The position numbers and the translations under genes were made by a program. The notes beneath the pieces were generated by a model, which saw nothing but the letters and a program-made list of their open reading frames with translations, was not told where the DNA came from and made no database searches. 64,000 nt of DNA from Microglena sp. YARC (Eukaryota; Chlorophyta; Chlorophyceae; Chlamydomonadales; Chlamydomonadaceae): positions 96,749,232-96,813,231 of the forward strand of contig CM039462.1 in NCBI GenBank assembly GCA_022414725.1, in the 5' to 3' direction. The stretch's first letter is position 1. Each line of letters opens with the position of its first letter. Below are positions 28,150 through 39,027 of the stretch, piece after piece.

Positions 28150-29880
28150 AAATGCTGAAATCCAAAAGAGAGAGAGGGAGAGAGAGAGAAGGGTGTCGCT
28201 ACAGAAACTCAGGAAATCATTGCCGATACAGAAAAGCAGCACAGCCTGCCTAGTGCATACCATCCAATTGTATAACAGATAGCATGAGGGTTTTTAAGGC
28301 ACCCCCACAAAGCTGAAAAACAAACTAGGAACCAGTAGGAACAGTAAAAAAACGAGAGGCGGAAAGGGGAGGGATTCCAAGGTAAGCAATCCAGAGCACC
28401 AAGCCAAACTAACACGAGGAGGGAAATCCGAGAGGAGAGGATTCGTTACATAAACTCAGCAAATCACTGCCGAGACTGGATAGCAGCACAGCCTGCATAC
28501 CATCCAAGTTTAAGACAGAAAGCATGAGGTTTTTAAGGCACCCCCATAAACCTGAAAAACAAACTAGTTCAAGTTCAAAGGAGGAAACAAACTAGAGGCG
28601 GAAAGAAGAGCGGGCGCAAAACAGGGGAGCAAAACAAATCCGAAGAGAGAGGGTTCGTTACATTAACTCAGCAAATCACTGCCGAGACTGGACAGCAGCA
28701 CGGCCTGCCGACCATCCAATTTTATAACACGGAAGCACGAGGGTTTTGAAGGCACCCCCACAAACTAGGTCAAGTCCAAAAGAGCGGAAAGGGCAGCGGA
28801 AAGGGGAGCGTGAAGGGGAGGGATGCCGAGGCAGGCAATACAGAGCACCAAGAGAGAGGAAATTGTTACATACTCAGCAAAAATCAATGCCCTTGCACCA
28901 GGCCCAAGAAACAGAAGATAAGAGGGCTGAGCCCCAAGAGCTAAAGGCTAATTAAGGGCACGCGCTATGAGCACCTTAATATGCAGCGATACTAATGCCC
29001 TTAACAGGAAACACACTCCAACCCAGCACAACCATCTAGCAGAAAAAAAACAAATCCGATGAGAGAGGGTTCGTTACATGAACTCAGAAAATCACTGCCG
29101 AGACTGGACAGCAGCACAGCCTGCCGACCATTCAATTTTATAACACATAAGCACGAGGGTTTTGAAGGCTCCCCCACCAAATTTACCGAAGAAAAATATT
29201 TAAAAGATTACAAGGGGCTCATGTCCTAGCAGTGAAACAACACCGCCTTCAAGTTAAAAAGTGTTTACCGAAGAGAGAGGATATTGTTACATACTCAGTA
29301 AAAATCAATGCCGAGACTAAACAGCGCCGAGGCAGCTGGACAGTTTTATAACAGTGAGGGTTTGGGCAACATACCCCTCAGAACCTGGTCCAGGAGGTAA
29401 CCGCCAAAAAAGCGTACGAAAGAGCAAATTAAAAGGCTTGACAACAAGCAAAGCGAACTGCCAAGGCATAGAGAAACTAACGAATTAAGTGTATATTGTA
29501 GAAGGGCTGGGAGTTGCCGAGGCCTAACAAGCGAGATTTTACAAGAAGACGTAAAGGCCGAAAGAGAGACAGGGTTCGTTACATAAACTCAGCAAATCAC
29601 TGCCGAGACTGGACAGCAGCACAGCCTGCCGACCATCCAATTTTATAACACGAAAGCACGAGGGTTTTGAAGGCACCCCCACAAACCTGAAAACAAACTA
29701 GGTCAAGTCCCAAAAAAGGAAACAAACTAGTGGCGGAAAGAAGAGCGGAAAGGGGAGCGTGAAGGGGAGGGATGCTAAGGCAGGCAATCCAGAGCACTAA
29801 GCCCAACAAACACAAGAGAAGATGGCTAAACCAAAAGAGCAAAAGACCAATCAGAGGGGGAAAAAAAGAAAGATTACAAG
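28150..29880 (-). repeat. Array of 200-290-bp units on the 5' side of the LINE
   Basis: Seven units are marked by GTTACATAAACTCAGCAAAT or variants near 28195, 28445, 28650, 28865, 29075, 29288 and 29578. Each is followed by ACTGCCGAGACTGGACAGCA, CCATCCAATTTTATAACA, GAGGGTTTTGAAGGCACCC and, in most, a purine-rich GGAAAGGGGAGCGTGAAGG block. It lies upstream of the LINE in LINE orientation. Whether it belongs to the LINE is unproven. Confidence 0.8.
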
Positions 29881-29982
29881 GGGCAATCAGAGGGAATTTT
29901 ACGTCGGTGTTTGCATGTGTAAAAAGTTCATATCCTGTCTGAATGGTATATTTGCATCTCAGATCTTCTCGCTACAAAGCGA

Positions 29983-30074
29983 GCCATCATGCCCGAGTGG
30001 TCTAAGGGGTGCGACTCAAGATCTTGATTCTTCGCATAGCGCAAGCTGCGTGGGTTCGAACCCCACTGGTGGCA
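29983..30074 (+). tRNA. tRNA-Leu (CAA) with short intron
   Basis: Acceptor stem GCCATCA/TGGTGGC (7 bp, one G-T pair), D arm CCCGAGTGGTCTAAGGGG, T arm GTGGG-TTCGAAC-CCCAC. The anticodon stem TGCGA pairs with TCGCA only if about 10 bases are removed after CTCAAG, which puts CAA at 34-36. The intron part TCTTGA pairs with the anticodon side, as in canonical pre-tRNAs. A type II variable arm (AGC-GCAA-GCT) supports leucine. CCA follows the discriminator A, then TTTTT, a Pol III terminator (30078-30082). Confidence 0.92.
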
Positions 30075-30082
30075 CCATTTTT

Positions 30083-31300
30083 CCCCTCGCACCGTCGTGT
30101 ACGCGGCACGCGCGCCCGTCTTTCTTCAAGGCCTGAAGCTGACCTGCCTGCGCCCGCGGGCGCGCCCGCCTGCGCCTGCGTTCGCGTTCGTACCCGTCCG
30201 TACCAGCCCTTAAAGTTGACTTGACCTGGATGGCGTTCAACTCCAGGCGCAGGCGGGAGGACCCAGCCCGACCCTAAACCACGCTTGCATTGCAACTCAC
30301 TGATAAACCCTGTTTGTACCCTAGCTGGCGTATAACTGGGATCAAAAGTTAGTTAGTATAAAGTTAGTTGGTGCGGCCCCTCTGGTGCGGCCCTGGTTGG
30401 ATGGTTGCTGGTTGGTGCCACCAGGCCACCAAGAAGAATCGTATGAGTGGCAGGCCCGTTGCAAACACGAGGGTGACCACTCGCACTCAATGTCATCAGG
30501 CTTCGCATGCAATTTGGCACACGTAAATTGTCCCCAGGCTCTTGACTTCGTCCGCGTCTGCAAGACTGCTCCCCTTACTCCTCTAGACCTCTCCCCCTAA
30601 CCGGCCAGTGCGCAGAAAGAGAAGAGCACCCTGTCCCAGAAATATCGACTTTTGTCGTTCTTCTTCAAAATGGAGCCATGAATTTGCAGACCCAATATCC
30701 CTGCTGTGATTCCCTTAGACTATTCCCTTGCTTCAAGCGAAGGCGTGCTGAAGACGAAGAACCCTCCTCGGCGGAGACCAGCTTCTGCTCAGCCCTGCGC
30801 GAAAATGAATTGCCAGAAGAATTCCGAGGAAGCTGCAATTGTGAGTCAATGGACCGATTGCAATATTCGAATATTTGGATGATTCGGGGAACTTCGGGGT
30901 CTTCCCCAACCAGGAAAGAGTCCGTTCTCACCCTTGGAAGATGCTTGTTTGCTACGGGCGCAGCGGATATGCCCGCGCGCTGCTCTGACATCCTAGCTTT
31001 TTGCCTTTTGCTTTCGCTGCATATTCGACCGAGCTCGTGAGCTAGGACCTGGGGGACTCGCTTCTGGGCTAGATAGGCGCAATCCTTCTCAGAGATATCC
31101 TTCAGCAGCATTTTCAAACTCCGTTCAGAGCCGGGGATGCTGAAGAGCCTTGCAGAGATTAGATAAACCGATGGACGATGACTTGATGAACTGCATAAAA
31201 CCATGGAAAGCACTCAATGAAAGAGTCTGAAAACACTTCTCCTTCTATATAATGGCGGCTCTTCAGTAGCCAGTTGTTACAGATAAGTTTGGCTTATGCC
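30083..31300. other. Intergenic; one uncertain reading frame
   Basis: GC-rich sequence to 30300, then nothing recognisable. A minus-strand frame from ATG 31213 (or 31204) to 30665 (182 codons) has mixed, non-repetitive composition, and a TATATAG box lies about 35 bases upstream (near 31243-31250). This could be a small intronless gene, but no domain is recognised; the plus strand also has an open frame at 30678-31040. Coding status is open. Confidence 0.3.
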
Positions 31301-31379
31301 AAACTTGAATTTGCTTATCACATTCCGAGGCTGTAGAAGGTCTCTCTCTTCATCCACTCAAATCACTAGCTAGACTCCC

Positions 31380-31590
31380 AAGTATGTATGAGCTACAGAG
31401 AATTTATGAGTATGTACTTGTGAGTGTGTGTACGTATTTATGTATGTGTATGTATATGTACTTGTGAGTATGTATTAGTATGTATGAGCTGAAGAGTATT
31501 TATGAAAATGTACTTGTGAGTACTTAAATATGTACGTGTTAGTATGAGTATGTACTTGTCAGTATGTTGGAGTATGTGTGAGCTAACTCT
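31380..31590. repeat. (GTATGT)-rich degenerate repeats
   Basis: TATGTATGAGCT and ATGTACTTGTGAGTA repeat several times. Confidence 0.75.
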
Positions 31591-31632
31591 TGACCCTGCC
31601 CCATTCCCTACCGTCCACTTCACCTTTATTCT

Positions 31633-32960
31633 ATCAGGTAGAAAAGCCCCGCAGATTGCTCAGGGAACGGATGGTTTTTTCAGCGGCCCATGTGAATTAA
31701 CAGTGGAAGTCAAGCTAACTAACACTAACAGTGCACTAAATGTCTGTCTAACAATATAGCTATCAGTAACAGTGGCACTGAAGGCATCACTTACAAAATA
31801 GCTATTACTAACAGTCAAGCTATCAGTAACAGTGGCACTGAAGGTATCACTGACAATATAGCTATCACTAACAGTAAAGCTATCACTAACAGTGGCACTG
31901 AAGGTATCACTGACAATATAGCTATCACTAACAGTAAAGCTATCACTAACAGTGGCACTGAAGGTATCACTGACAATATAGCTATCACTAACAGTAAAGC
32001 TATCACTAACAGTGGCACTGAAGGTATCACTGACAATATAGCTATCACTAACAGTCAAGCTATCACTAACAGTGGCACTGAAGGTATCACTGACAATATA
32101 GCTATCACTAACAGTAAAGCTATCACTAACAGTGGCACTGAAGGTATCACTGACAATATAGCTATCACTAACAGTAAAGCTATCACTAACAGTGGCACTG
32201 AAGGTATCACTGACAATATAGCTATCACTAACAGTAAAGCTATCACTAACAGTGGCACTGAAGGTATCACTGACAATATAGCTATCACTAACAATGCTCT
32301 AAAGCTATCATCCCCTCCACCTTGACCCTGCCAGGTGAAAACTGCCACGCAGATTGCTCAGGAAACGGATGTTTTTTCAGTGGCCTATTTGAATTAACAA
32401 TGGCAGTCAAGCTACCACTAGCAGTCAACCTATCACTAAAAGTGCACTAAAGCTATCTATACTCCCGAGCTATCTATGCACCCTATATATGAGCTTACGT
32501 TTACCCCGCCTCTGGCCCTAAAGCTATCATCCCCTTCACCTTGACCCTGCCAGGTGGAAAGTTCCATGCAGATTGCTCAGGGCCCGGATGATTTTTTCAG
32601 CGGCCCAGATGAACTAACAGTGAGTACAGAGCCTTGGTGCACTTGCCAACAGAACACATGGTGATTGCTTTGTTCAGTTTTTCAGCTGTCTGTATGTCCA
32701 GAAGTGTAGCAATAGATGCAACGCAAGCCAATAGTTCAGTATTGCGGTGCAGCAAAAAGCTCAGGGCCCGGATGATTTTTTCAGCGGCCCAGATGAACTA
32801 ACAGTGAGTACAGAGCCTTGGTGCACTTGCCAACAGAACACACGGTGATTGCTTTATTCAGTTTTTTCAGCTGTCTGCATGTCTAGATGTGTAGCAAAAG
32901 TTAAAACTGCACACCTAGTGATTGCCTTATTCAGTTTTTCAGCTGTCTGTATGTCCAGAT
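31633..32960 (+). repeat. 60-bp array between larger duplicated segments upstream of the RING gene
   Basis: From 31755 to 32300 nine units of GCTATCACTAACAGTAAAGC, TATCACTAACAGTGGCACTG, AAGGTATCACTGACAATATA. On both sides lie copies (about 31640, 32330, 32555 and 32760) of GCAGATTGCTCAGGGAACGG or variants followed by ATGATTTTTTCAGCGGCC. The copies next to CAG resemble exon-edge duplications, possibly of a 5' exon of the RING gene, but I could not assign one. Confidence 0.8.
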
Positions 32961-33020
32961 GTGCAACAGAAGTTGGAATGCAAGCCAAGATTTCAGTATT
33001 GTGACGTTTCCCAGTGTAGG

Positions 33021-33208
33021 TAAGGAATGGCAAATCATATGATGTTGACCAAAGACGAGTGTGATATCATATGATATCATACAAAAATCATATGATTTCA
33101 TATCATATGATATGATAACCCAGGCCAAAGTTACTTAGTCACACCGCCGGCATCATATGATATCATATGATGGCATGGTATCATATGATGTTATATTGCC
33201 GATCCCTA
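33021..33208 (+). mobile_element. hAT-like MITE, copy 3
   Basis: 188 bp, starts TAAGGAATGGCA and ends TTGCCGATCCCTA. Target-site duplication AGTGTAGG / AGTATAGG, 7 of 8 matching. Contains many ATCATATGAT palindromes. Confidence 0.82.
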
Positions 33209-33746
33209 AGTATAGGGCAGAGGGCGAACGGCAGAGCCCCGAAGGGTTGGTGGGCAGCGTGTCGCACTGGGGTTGCTCAATTTGCGACGCGTCGCACACG
33301 CAACTAACAACGAACGGCGAGTACAGAGCTTGGGTGCACTTGCCAACAGTACTCCCGGTGACTGCTTTATTCAGTTTTTCTTCTGATTTCTGTAGGCCCA
33401 GCTGTGCAACAGGAGTTGCGACGCAAGCCTGATTTCACGATAGGATTGCGGTTCTGATGCTTGTAATCTGTGATTTCAGGCGAAGCCCTCCCTTTTGCTG
33501 CCTTCGCATTCAAGTAAAATTAACACGTTGCCCCACCCCCACCAACGCCCAACACCCCACCAACACCCACGTCCTTCGTCAATACCGTCCCTTCTCCCCC
33601 CCCCTCCCCCCCCCTCTCCACCACCCCCTCTCTACCACCACCCTCTCCACCACCACCCACTCCACCACCACCCACTCCACCACCACCCACTCCAAGACCA
33701 CCTACTCCACCACCACCCACTCCATCACCACCCGCTCCACCACCAG

Positions 33747-33816
33747 AGCGCAATCTGCTTGGGGCAGACCCCCCCTCCTGACCTGGCTATGGTCGCTAGG
33801 TGTGAACACCTCTACT
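33747..33816 (+). repeat. Upstream partial copy of the RING exon
   Basis: CACCAG acceptor and GCGCAATCTGCTTGGGGCAG to AACACCTCTACTGC, then a jump into TGCCTTCCTATTCAAG. The TGCCTTCGCATTCAAG segment also occurs at 33499, so the duplicated unit spans about 33499-33816 and includes intron plus the first half of the exon. Confidence 0.85.
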
Positions 33817-33848
33817 GCTGCCTTCCTATTCAAGCTGTAAATTAACAC

Positions 33849-36800
33849 ATGCCCCCACGCCCTTCATCACCACCCTTCCCATCAGCACCCTCTCCATCAC
33901 CACCCTCCCCCCACCCCCACCCTCTCCATCACCACCCTCTCCACCACTACCCTTACCAGTGCGCAATCTGCTTGGGGCAGATCCCCCCTGCTGACCTGGC
34001 CATGGTCGCCGGGTGTGAACACCTCTACTGCATTCACTGCATCCTGTCGTGGACACTATGCAAGGAGGAGCCATCTTGCCCTCAGTGCAAGCACAAGTTC
34101 CAGCACCTCTTCGTGCACCGCCAACTGGTAAGCGTTCGCGGGACACAACCCAAATTCCTGCACATTTAAGAGGGGTTACTGGGGATTGTTGCCGGGTGTG
34201 AACACCTGTACTGCTTTCATTGCATCCTGTCATGGACAGTATGCGAGGAGGAGCCATCTTGTCCTCAGTGCAAGCACGAGTTCCAGCACCTCTTTGTGCA
34301 CCGCTAACTGGTAAGCGTTCGCGGGACACAACCCAAATTCCTGCACATTTAAGAGGGGTTACTGGGGATTGTTGACGGGTGTGAGCACCTGTACAGTTTG
34401 CTACATCCTGTCGTGGACACTATGCAAAGAGGAGCCTTCTTGTCCTCAGTGTGAGCACAAGTTCCAGCACCTCTTTGTGCACCGCCAACTGGTAAGCGTT
34501 GGCGAAAGAATGTCATCCTCTTGATACGCGTGAGGTAGTAGTAGTGTACTGTAGTGTATAGTATAGTTGTGCGTTTTCCCCTTGGGGTGTAGTAGCTGAC
34601 CAACAATTGTGTTTTCTTGCTCGCAGGACGGCACCATCACGGATTTCCCTATCCGAGAAAGTGTGGTTCTCCTGACGCGAGCCAAGTGGTTTGAGGACCA
34701 ACTCCACGCCTCCGCAAGGCCCAGAGCTATCTCTGCCGCCAACATGACCCACGATGATCACACCGACGCTGCCCATGATCCCTATGGTGATTATGACGAA
34801 GATGATGAGCTTGAGGACTACTACTTCAGTAGTGCTGCTGGTGGGTGGGAAAGTGGCTCGGCCATGCATGTGTTTTGTAAATAAATGAACAAATGTTATG
34901 CCTTGTGACGACATGACACACGATGATCGCAACGCCGCTGCCCATGATCCATCCTATGGTGATTATGACGAAGATGATGGGCTTGAGGACTACTACTTCA
35001 GTAGTGCTGCTGGTGGGTGGGTGGGAAAGTGGCTCGGCCATGCATGTCTTGTGTTAATAAATAAACAAATGTTACGCCTTGTCATGACATGACACACAAT
35101 GATCACGCCGACACTGCCCATGATCCCTCCTACGGTGATTATGACGAAGATGATGAGCTTGAGGATTACTACTTCAGTAGTGCTGCTGGTGGGTGGAAAT
35201 GTGGCTCGGCCATGCATGTGTTATGTAAATAATTAAACAATTGTTACGCCTTGCGACAACATGACACACGATGATCACAACGACGCTGTCCATGATCCCT
35301 CCTACGGCGATTATGACGAAGAAGATGAGCTTGAGGACTAGTACTTCAGTAGTGCTGCTGGTGGGCGGTGGGTGGGTGCTGCTGGTGGGTATGAAAGTGG
35401 TTCGGCCATGCATGTGTTTTGTAAATAAATAAGCAAATCTTACGCCTTGTGACGACATGACACACGATGATCACAACGACGCTGTCCATGATCCCTCGTA
35501 CGGCGATTATGACGAAGACGATGAGCTCGAGGACAACTACTTCAGTAGTGCTGCTGGTGGGTGGGAAAGTACTTCGACCGTGCATGTGCTATGTAAATAA
35601 ATATGCAAATGTTACAACTTGTGACGACATGACACACGATGATCACAACGACGCTGTCCATGATCCATCCTACGGCGATTATGACGAAGACGATGATCTC
35701 GAGAACTATTGCTTCAGCAGTGCACCTGGTGGGCGGTGGGTGGGTGCTGCTGGTGGGTGGGGGAGTGTTTCCACCTTTCGTGTGTTTTGTAAATAAATAT
35801 AAATATGTCCCACGATGATCACAACGACGCTACCTATGATCCCAACTACAGCGATTATGACGAAGATGATACTAACCATGCCCCACCATGTTATCACTTA
35901 TCATTACTACCAAGAAGTAGCGGTATCAGATACATCTGCTGAATTATCCCTGGCCTTATCCTCGTCAGGTCGTGCCCATGTTGTCCTCGGCCCCAGCGTA
36001 ACAGTGAACTTGGCTCCATTTGAGTGCCATGCAACTCTTCCTGGTTCTCATCCACTGCCTTATCCACCGTTATATCTGCTGTTAAGCATCTGACACATCC
36101 GCTGTATTGCCCCTTACCTGATCCTTTTCAGGCCGTGCTCGTGTTGTCCTTGGCAACCGCCGTTTCGGTGAAAATGGCTTCGTGCAAAGCGGACGTCGTT
36201 TCGCCCGGCCAGCGCCCCAGCAGCAGGTCACCACCAAGAAGAAAAACAACGCTGCCAAGCAGCAGCAGCTCAATATCCCTGCGCTGTCCCCGGGGGCTGG
36301 TAGCAGCTCTTCAGCTGCCGTTGCAGACAGCCAGGCTACTGGTGCCGTTGGAGGCATCCAGAGCACATGTGCTGCTGGAGACAGCCAGAGCAACAAGAAT
36401 CTCAACCTGAACCTCAAGGGTAGGAACAAACACAAAGGAAAGGCGCCAGTGACCGCCGACTCCCCGTCTACCCACCAGCCCATCGTATATGCAACCCGTG
36501 AGCGGGTCTGCCCACCAGTACCATGTCCTTTGCAATCCGGGACCGACGCAGCCTCCGCTTCCGGTTTCGGAGACGCCTGCCCCCCCAGGGGCCTTGACCC
36601 TGGGGCCTCTGTGGTCTCCCCAGCATGGGCGGTCAAGGTCACTGCCCCTGGTGGCAGTTCCCAAGGCACCGCAGTCCAGCCTGGCGACCCCTGCATGAGC
36701 CAGCTCAGCAACTCCCTGAGCGCTGCACTACAGCTTGGAGGTACACAGGCCTGTGGACAGGTCACCTCAGAGCCCGTCAACACTCCAGGACTGGGGCAGC

Positions 36801-36988
36801 GTGAGGGTCAAGGCCCAGACTCAACCATGGGCCTGGGTGTAAGCCCCACCCTTGGCTCAGGCTCAGGCAGCGGGCCCAAGTCTGGGGTGGTGAACAAGAA
36901 TGGCGTGGGTCGCAGAGCCAAGCGCAATGCCCGGCGTCACATGCCAGCCTGGGGGGATGACGGTTTTGGCTGGGATGACGACATGTAA
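33849..36988 (+). CDS. RING-type (C3HC4) E3 ubiquitin ligase, plant-type family
   Basis: Exons 33960-34127, 34627-34840 and 36132-36988 join in phase. The RING begins CAICLGQIPPADLAMVAGCE and continues HLYCIHC...CPQC, with spacing C-x2-C-x14-C-x-H-x2-C-x2-C-x12-C-x2-C. It is followed by HKFQHLFVHRQL|DGTITDF, ESVVLLTRAKWFE, an acidic DYDEDDELEDYYF stretch, then RARVVLGNRRFGENGFVQSG and a low-complexity tail ending ARRHMPAWGDDGFGWDDDM. This order (RING, DGSI-like, LLLRA-W, acidic stretch, LGNRRWG-NGFVRSGR) is that of an uncharacterised plant RING family as I recall it. The 5' end is uncertain: ATG 33849 opens a Pro/His-rich frame straight into the RING, but the acceptor CAG at 33957-33959 suggests a separate upstream exon. 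Likely a soluble E3 binding an E2 through its RING. Confidence 0.8.
33960..34127 (+). CDS. RING gene, RING exon
   Basis: 56 codons, phase 0 in and out, all eight zinc ligands present. Acceptor TTACCAG, donor GTAAGC. In-frame sequence continues upstream into a C/A-rich stretch. Confidence 0.88.
34188..34491 (+). repeat. Two downstream copies of the RING exon's 3' part plus donor
   Basis: Copies end at 34310 (donor GTAAGC at 34311) and 34491 (donor at 34492), steps of 183 and 181 bp from the true donor at 34128. The first has CGCTAACTG, turning the Gln codon into TAA. The second keeps CGCCAACTG but lost bases around the third Cys pair. Neither has an acceptor. Confidence 0.9.
34627..34840 (+). 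CDS. RING gene, acidic exon
   Basis: 71 codons plus one base: DGTITDFPIRESVVLLTRAK, WFEDQLHASARPRAISAANM and an Asp/Glu/Tyr-rich end (DYDEDDELEDYYFSSAA). Acceptor TCGCAG, donor GTGGGT. The last G joins GC of the next exon to make Gly. Confidence 0.88.
34841..35890 (+). repeat. Array of the acidic exon's 3' part plus donor, six further copies
   Basis: ATGACACACGATGATCACAA-type starts recur near 34909, 35087, 35261, 35455, 35628 and 35806, steps of about 173-194 bp. Donors GTGGGT or GTGGGC lie at 35013, 35189, 35361, 35557 and 35729; the last copy is cut short. The coding part is well conserved (Asp/Glu codons kept), but copy 35261 has an in-frame TAG. Confidence 0.92.
35969..36005 (+). repeat. 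Decayed copy of the last exon's acceptor edge
   Basis: CGTCAG then GTCGTGCCCATGTTGTCCTC, matching the true acceptor edge GCCGTGCTCGTGTTGTCCTT at 36132. It then diverges. Confidence 0.8.
36132..36988 (+). CDS. RING gene, last exon
   Basis: 857 bases; begins (G)RARVVLGNRRFGENGFVQSG, then a long Ser/Ala/Gly/Pro/Gln-rich disordered region, and ends RRAKRNARRHMPAWGDDGFG and WDDDM before TAA. Acceptor TTTTCAG. The basic cluster before the acidic Trp-rich end may be a nuclear signal (inference). Confidence 0.85.
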
Positions 36989-37945
36989 TGTGTTCTGATT
37001 ATCTGACATACCCTGATGCAACCGCAGTACCCAGTGCCATGTAGACAATTTGTCAACATGCCAGCCTGGAGGGATGAGGGTTTTGGCTGGGATGACGACA
37101 TGTAATGTGTTCTGATTATGAGACATACCCTCATGCAACTGCAGTACCCAGTGCCATGTAGACAATTTGTCAACATGCCAGCCTGGGGGGATGAGGGTTT
37201 TGGCTGGCATGGTGACATGTAATGTGTTATGATTATCTGACCTCCCCTGATGCAACCGCAGTTCCTTGCATCATGCTGTAGACAACTTCCACATGCCAGC
37301 CTGGGGGGGTGAGGGTTTTGGCTGGGACGGTGACAATGTTTGATGAGTTTCTGACCTACCCTGATGCAAGCGCAGTACCCGGCGTCATGCTGTTGACAAT
37401 ATGTCAACATGCCAGCCTGGGGGAATGACGTTTTTTGCTGGGATGACGACATGTGGTGTGTTCCGAAGTCCTGACCTACCCTAATGCAAGCGCAGTATCC
37501 ATTGCCTTGACGTAGACTACATGTTTACGTGCCAGCCTGGGGAATGGTTTTTTTGGCTGGGATGATGACAAAGGGATGTGTGATAAGTTTCTGACCTACC
37601 CTGGTGCAAGCGCAGTACCCAGTGCCATGATGTAGACAACATGTCAACATGCCAGCCTGGTTGGATGGGGTTTTGGCTGGGATGATGACAAACGGATGTG
37701 TTATGAGATTGTTATTTACCCTGATGCAAGCGCAGTTCCCAGCGTCATGCTTTAGACAATATGTCAACATGCCAGCCTGGGGGGTTAAGGGTTTTTGGCT
37801 GGGATGCCGACAATGTGTGATGAGTTTCTGACCTACCCTGATGCAAGTGTAGTGCCCAGTGATATGCTGTAGACAATATATGTATTGTTTATGTGTCAAA
37901 ATGCCAGCCTGGGGGGATGAGAGTTTTGGTTGGGAAGATGACAAT
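36935..37945 (+). repeat. Array of the RING gene's C-terminal codons, stop and 3' UTR
   Basis: About nine units of 115-130 bp start near 36940, 37057, 37176, 37292, 37408, 37530, 37648, 37767 and 37901. Each contains CATGCCAGCCTGGGGGGATG, GTTTTGGCTGGGATGACGAC and a TGATGCAAGCGCAGTACCC segment. The first unit is the true end of the coding sequence; the rest lie in the 3' UTR. Several keep ATGTAATG, which includes a TGTAA motif. Confidence 0.92.
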
Positions 37946-38385
37946 GTGTTCTGTTTTGGTTGGCCCTCGGCCGAGGAATGCATCGCCAGCAATAACTGTA
38001 TTTGTTTTCGGTAGGATAGCCCTAGCTGAGTTTGTCGTTTCTTTTCGTTTTCCTCTTTGTTTCCCCTGTTTTGTGCTGTTCGACCCTAGCTGTGTAATCC
38101 TTTTTGTATCAGGGCCCAATTGCTCGTTTGGAGAGAAATTACCCTCGTTTTCGCTTGAACTTGAACTTGGTTACATAGCTTCAGTCAGCAATTTGGCTGC
38201 TCGCCGTCTTCGGCAGTATTTTAACAGTCCATTAGTATTTGTACAGCCCAGGAGCCAAGTAGGCTGAGGGGACTGGGCAGTAACAATGTGACATTGGACA
38301 CTAACATCAATAGTAAAAACAGGGAAATCAACATCGGATTAGATTGTCACATGGTTTCCAGCCTGCTCTGGGCTTCCCCCCCCCC

Positions 38386-38631
38386 TGTTATAGACCGGTT
38401 CTCCCGGCTCAGCTAGAGTGTCTTGGGGCGCCAGGCCTTCCGCCTGGAAGCTTCCATAGTAGTGCCTCCACCCGTTAGGGCCGGCACCTACCGGCGGCAG
38501 TACCCTGAGGTACTGTCGCCTTTTCCCTTCTTATACCTAGCTTGCCGCCTGGCATGCTATCACGATTGTAAGCTCAGCGCCATAGTCCATTCCCTGTGTC
38601 AGTACTCTAGATATAATACTCCGGAAAGCTA
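38386..38631 (+). repeat. 5' LTR
   Basis: Starts TGTTATAGACCGGTTCTCCC and ends ATACTCCGGAAAGCTA. AAAGGTTATCGCTC directly after it is where a tRNA primer-binding site is expected; its tRNA was not determined. Confidence 0.9.
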
Positions 38632-39027
38632 AAGGTTATCGCTCATCACTGCCGTCCCGTGTTCCACTGCAACAGACTTGAGCGCATCAAGCCTGTTACC
38701 CTGTCCGTAGATCCCGAGCTCCCGCGCACCTGCAGTGCCTTCTACAGTTGCCGCCGCAACAACCGAAGGAAAATGATCTCAGTTGCAGAATCTTCTCTGA
38801 TTGCTAGGCACCCCGCTGGAACACCAGCCCCCAACAGTCTACCCAAGACCCCGCTGGACCAACACCCCACTGCGTCAACCCACCGCCCCTCTCCCTAATC
38901 CCGCCATCCCCCTAATCTCTCTGGCCCCGCAAGCCAAACCTCCTGCCCAACGCCCCCCCCCCCCTTTCCCTCTTCTTCCCGTCACCCTCAAGAATATCCA
39001 ATTCTTCCAACCCACTATCACCTGCTC

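Noticed and set aside
31660..32348. Minus-strand Val/Ser/Asp-rich repeat protein with 20-residue units
   Set aside because: The 60-bp unit keeps the frame by length alone; there is no signal peptide or unique end, and the array lies among other non-coding duplications.
33849..33959. Pro/His-rich N-terminus of the RING protein
   Set aside because: The frame is open, but the sequence is intron-like C/A repeat and a good acceptor lies just before the first zinc ligand. I keep 33849 only as an outer limit.
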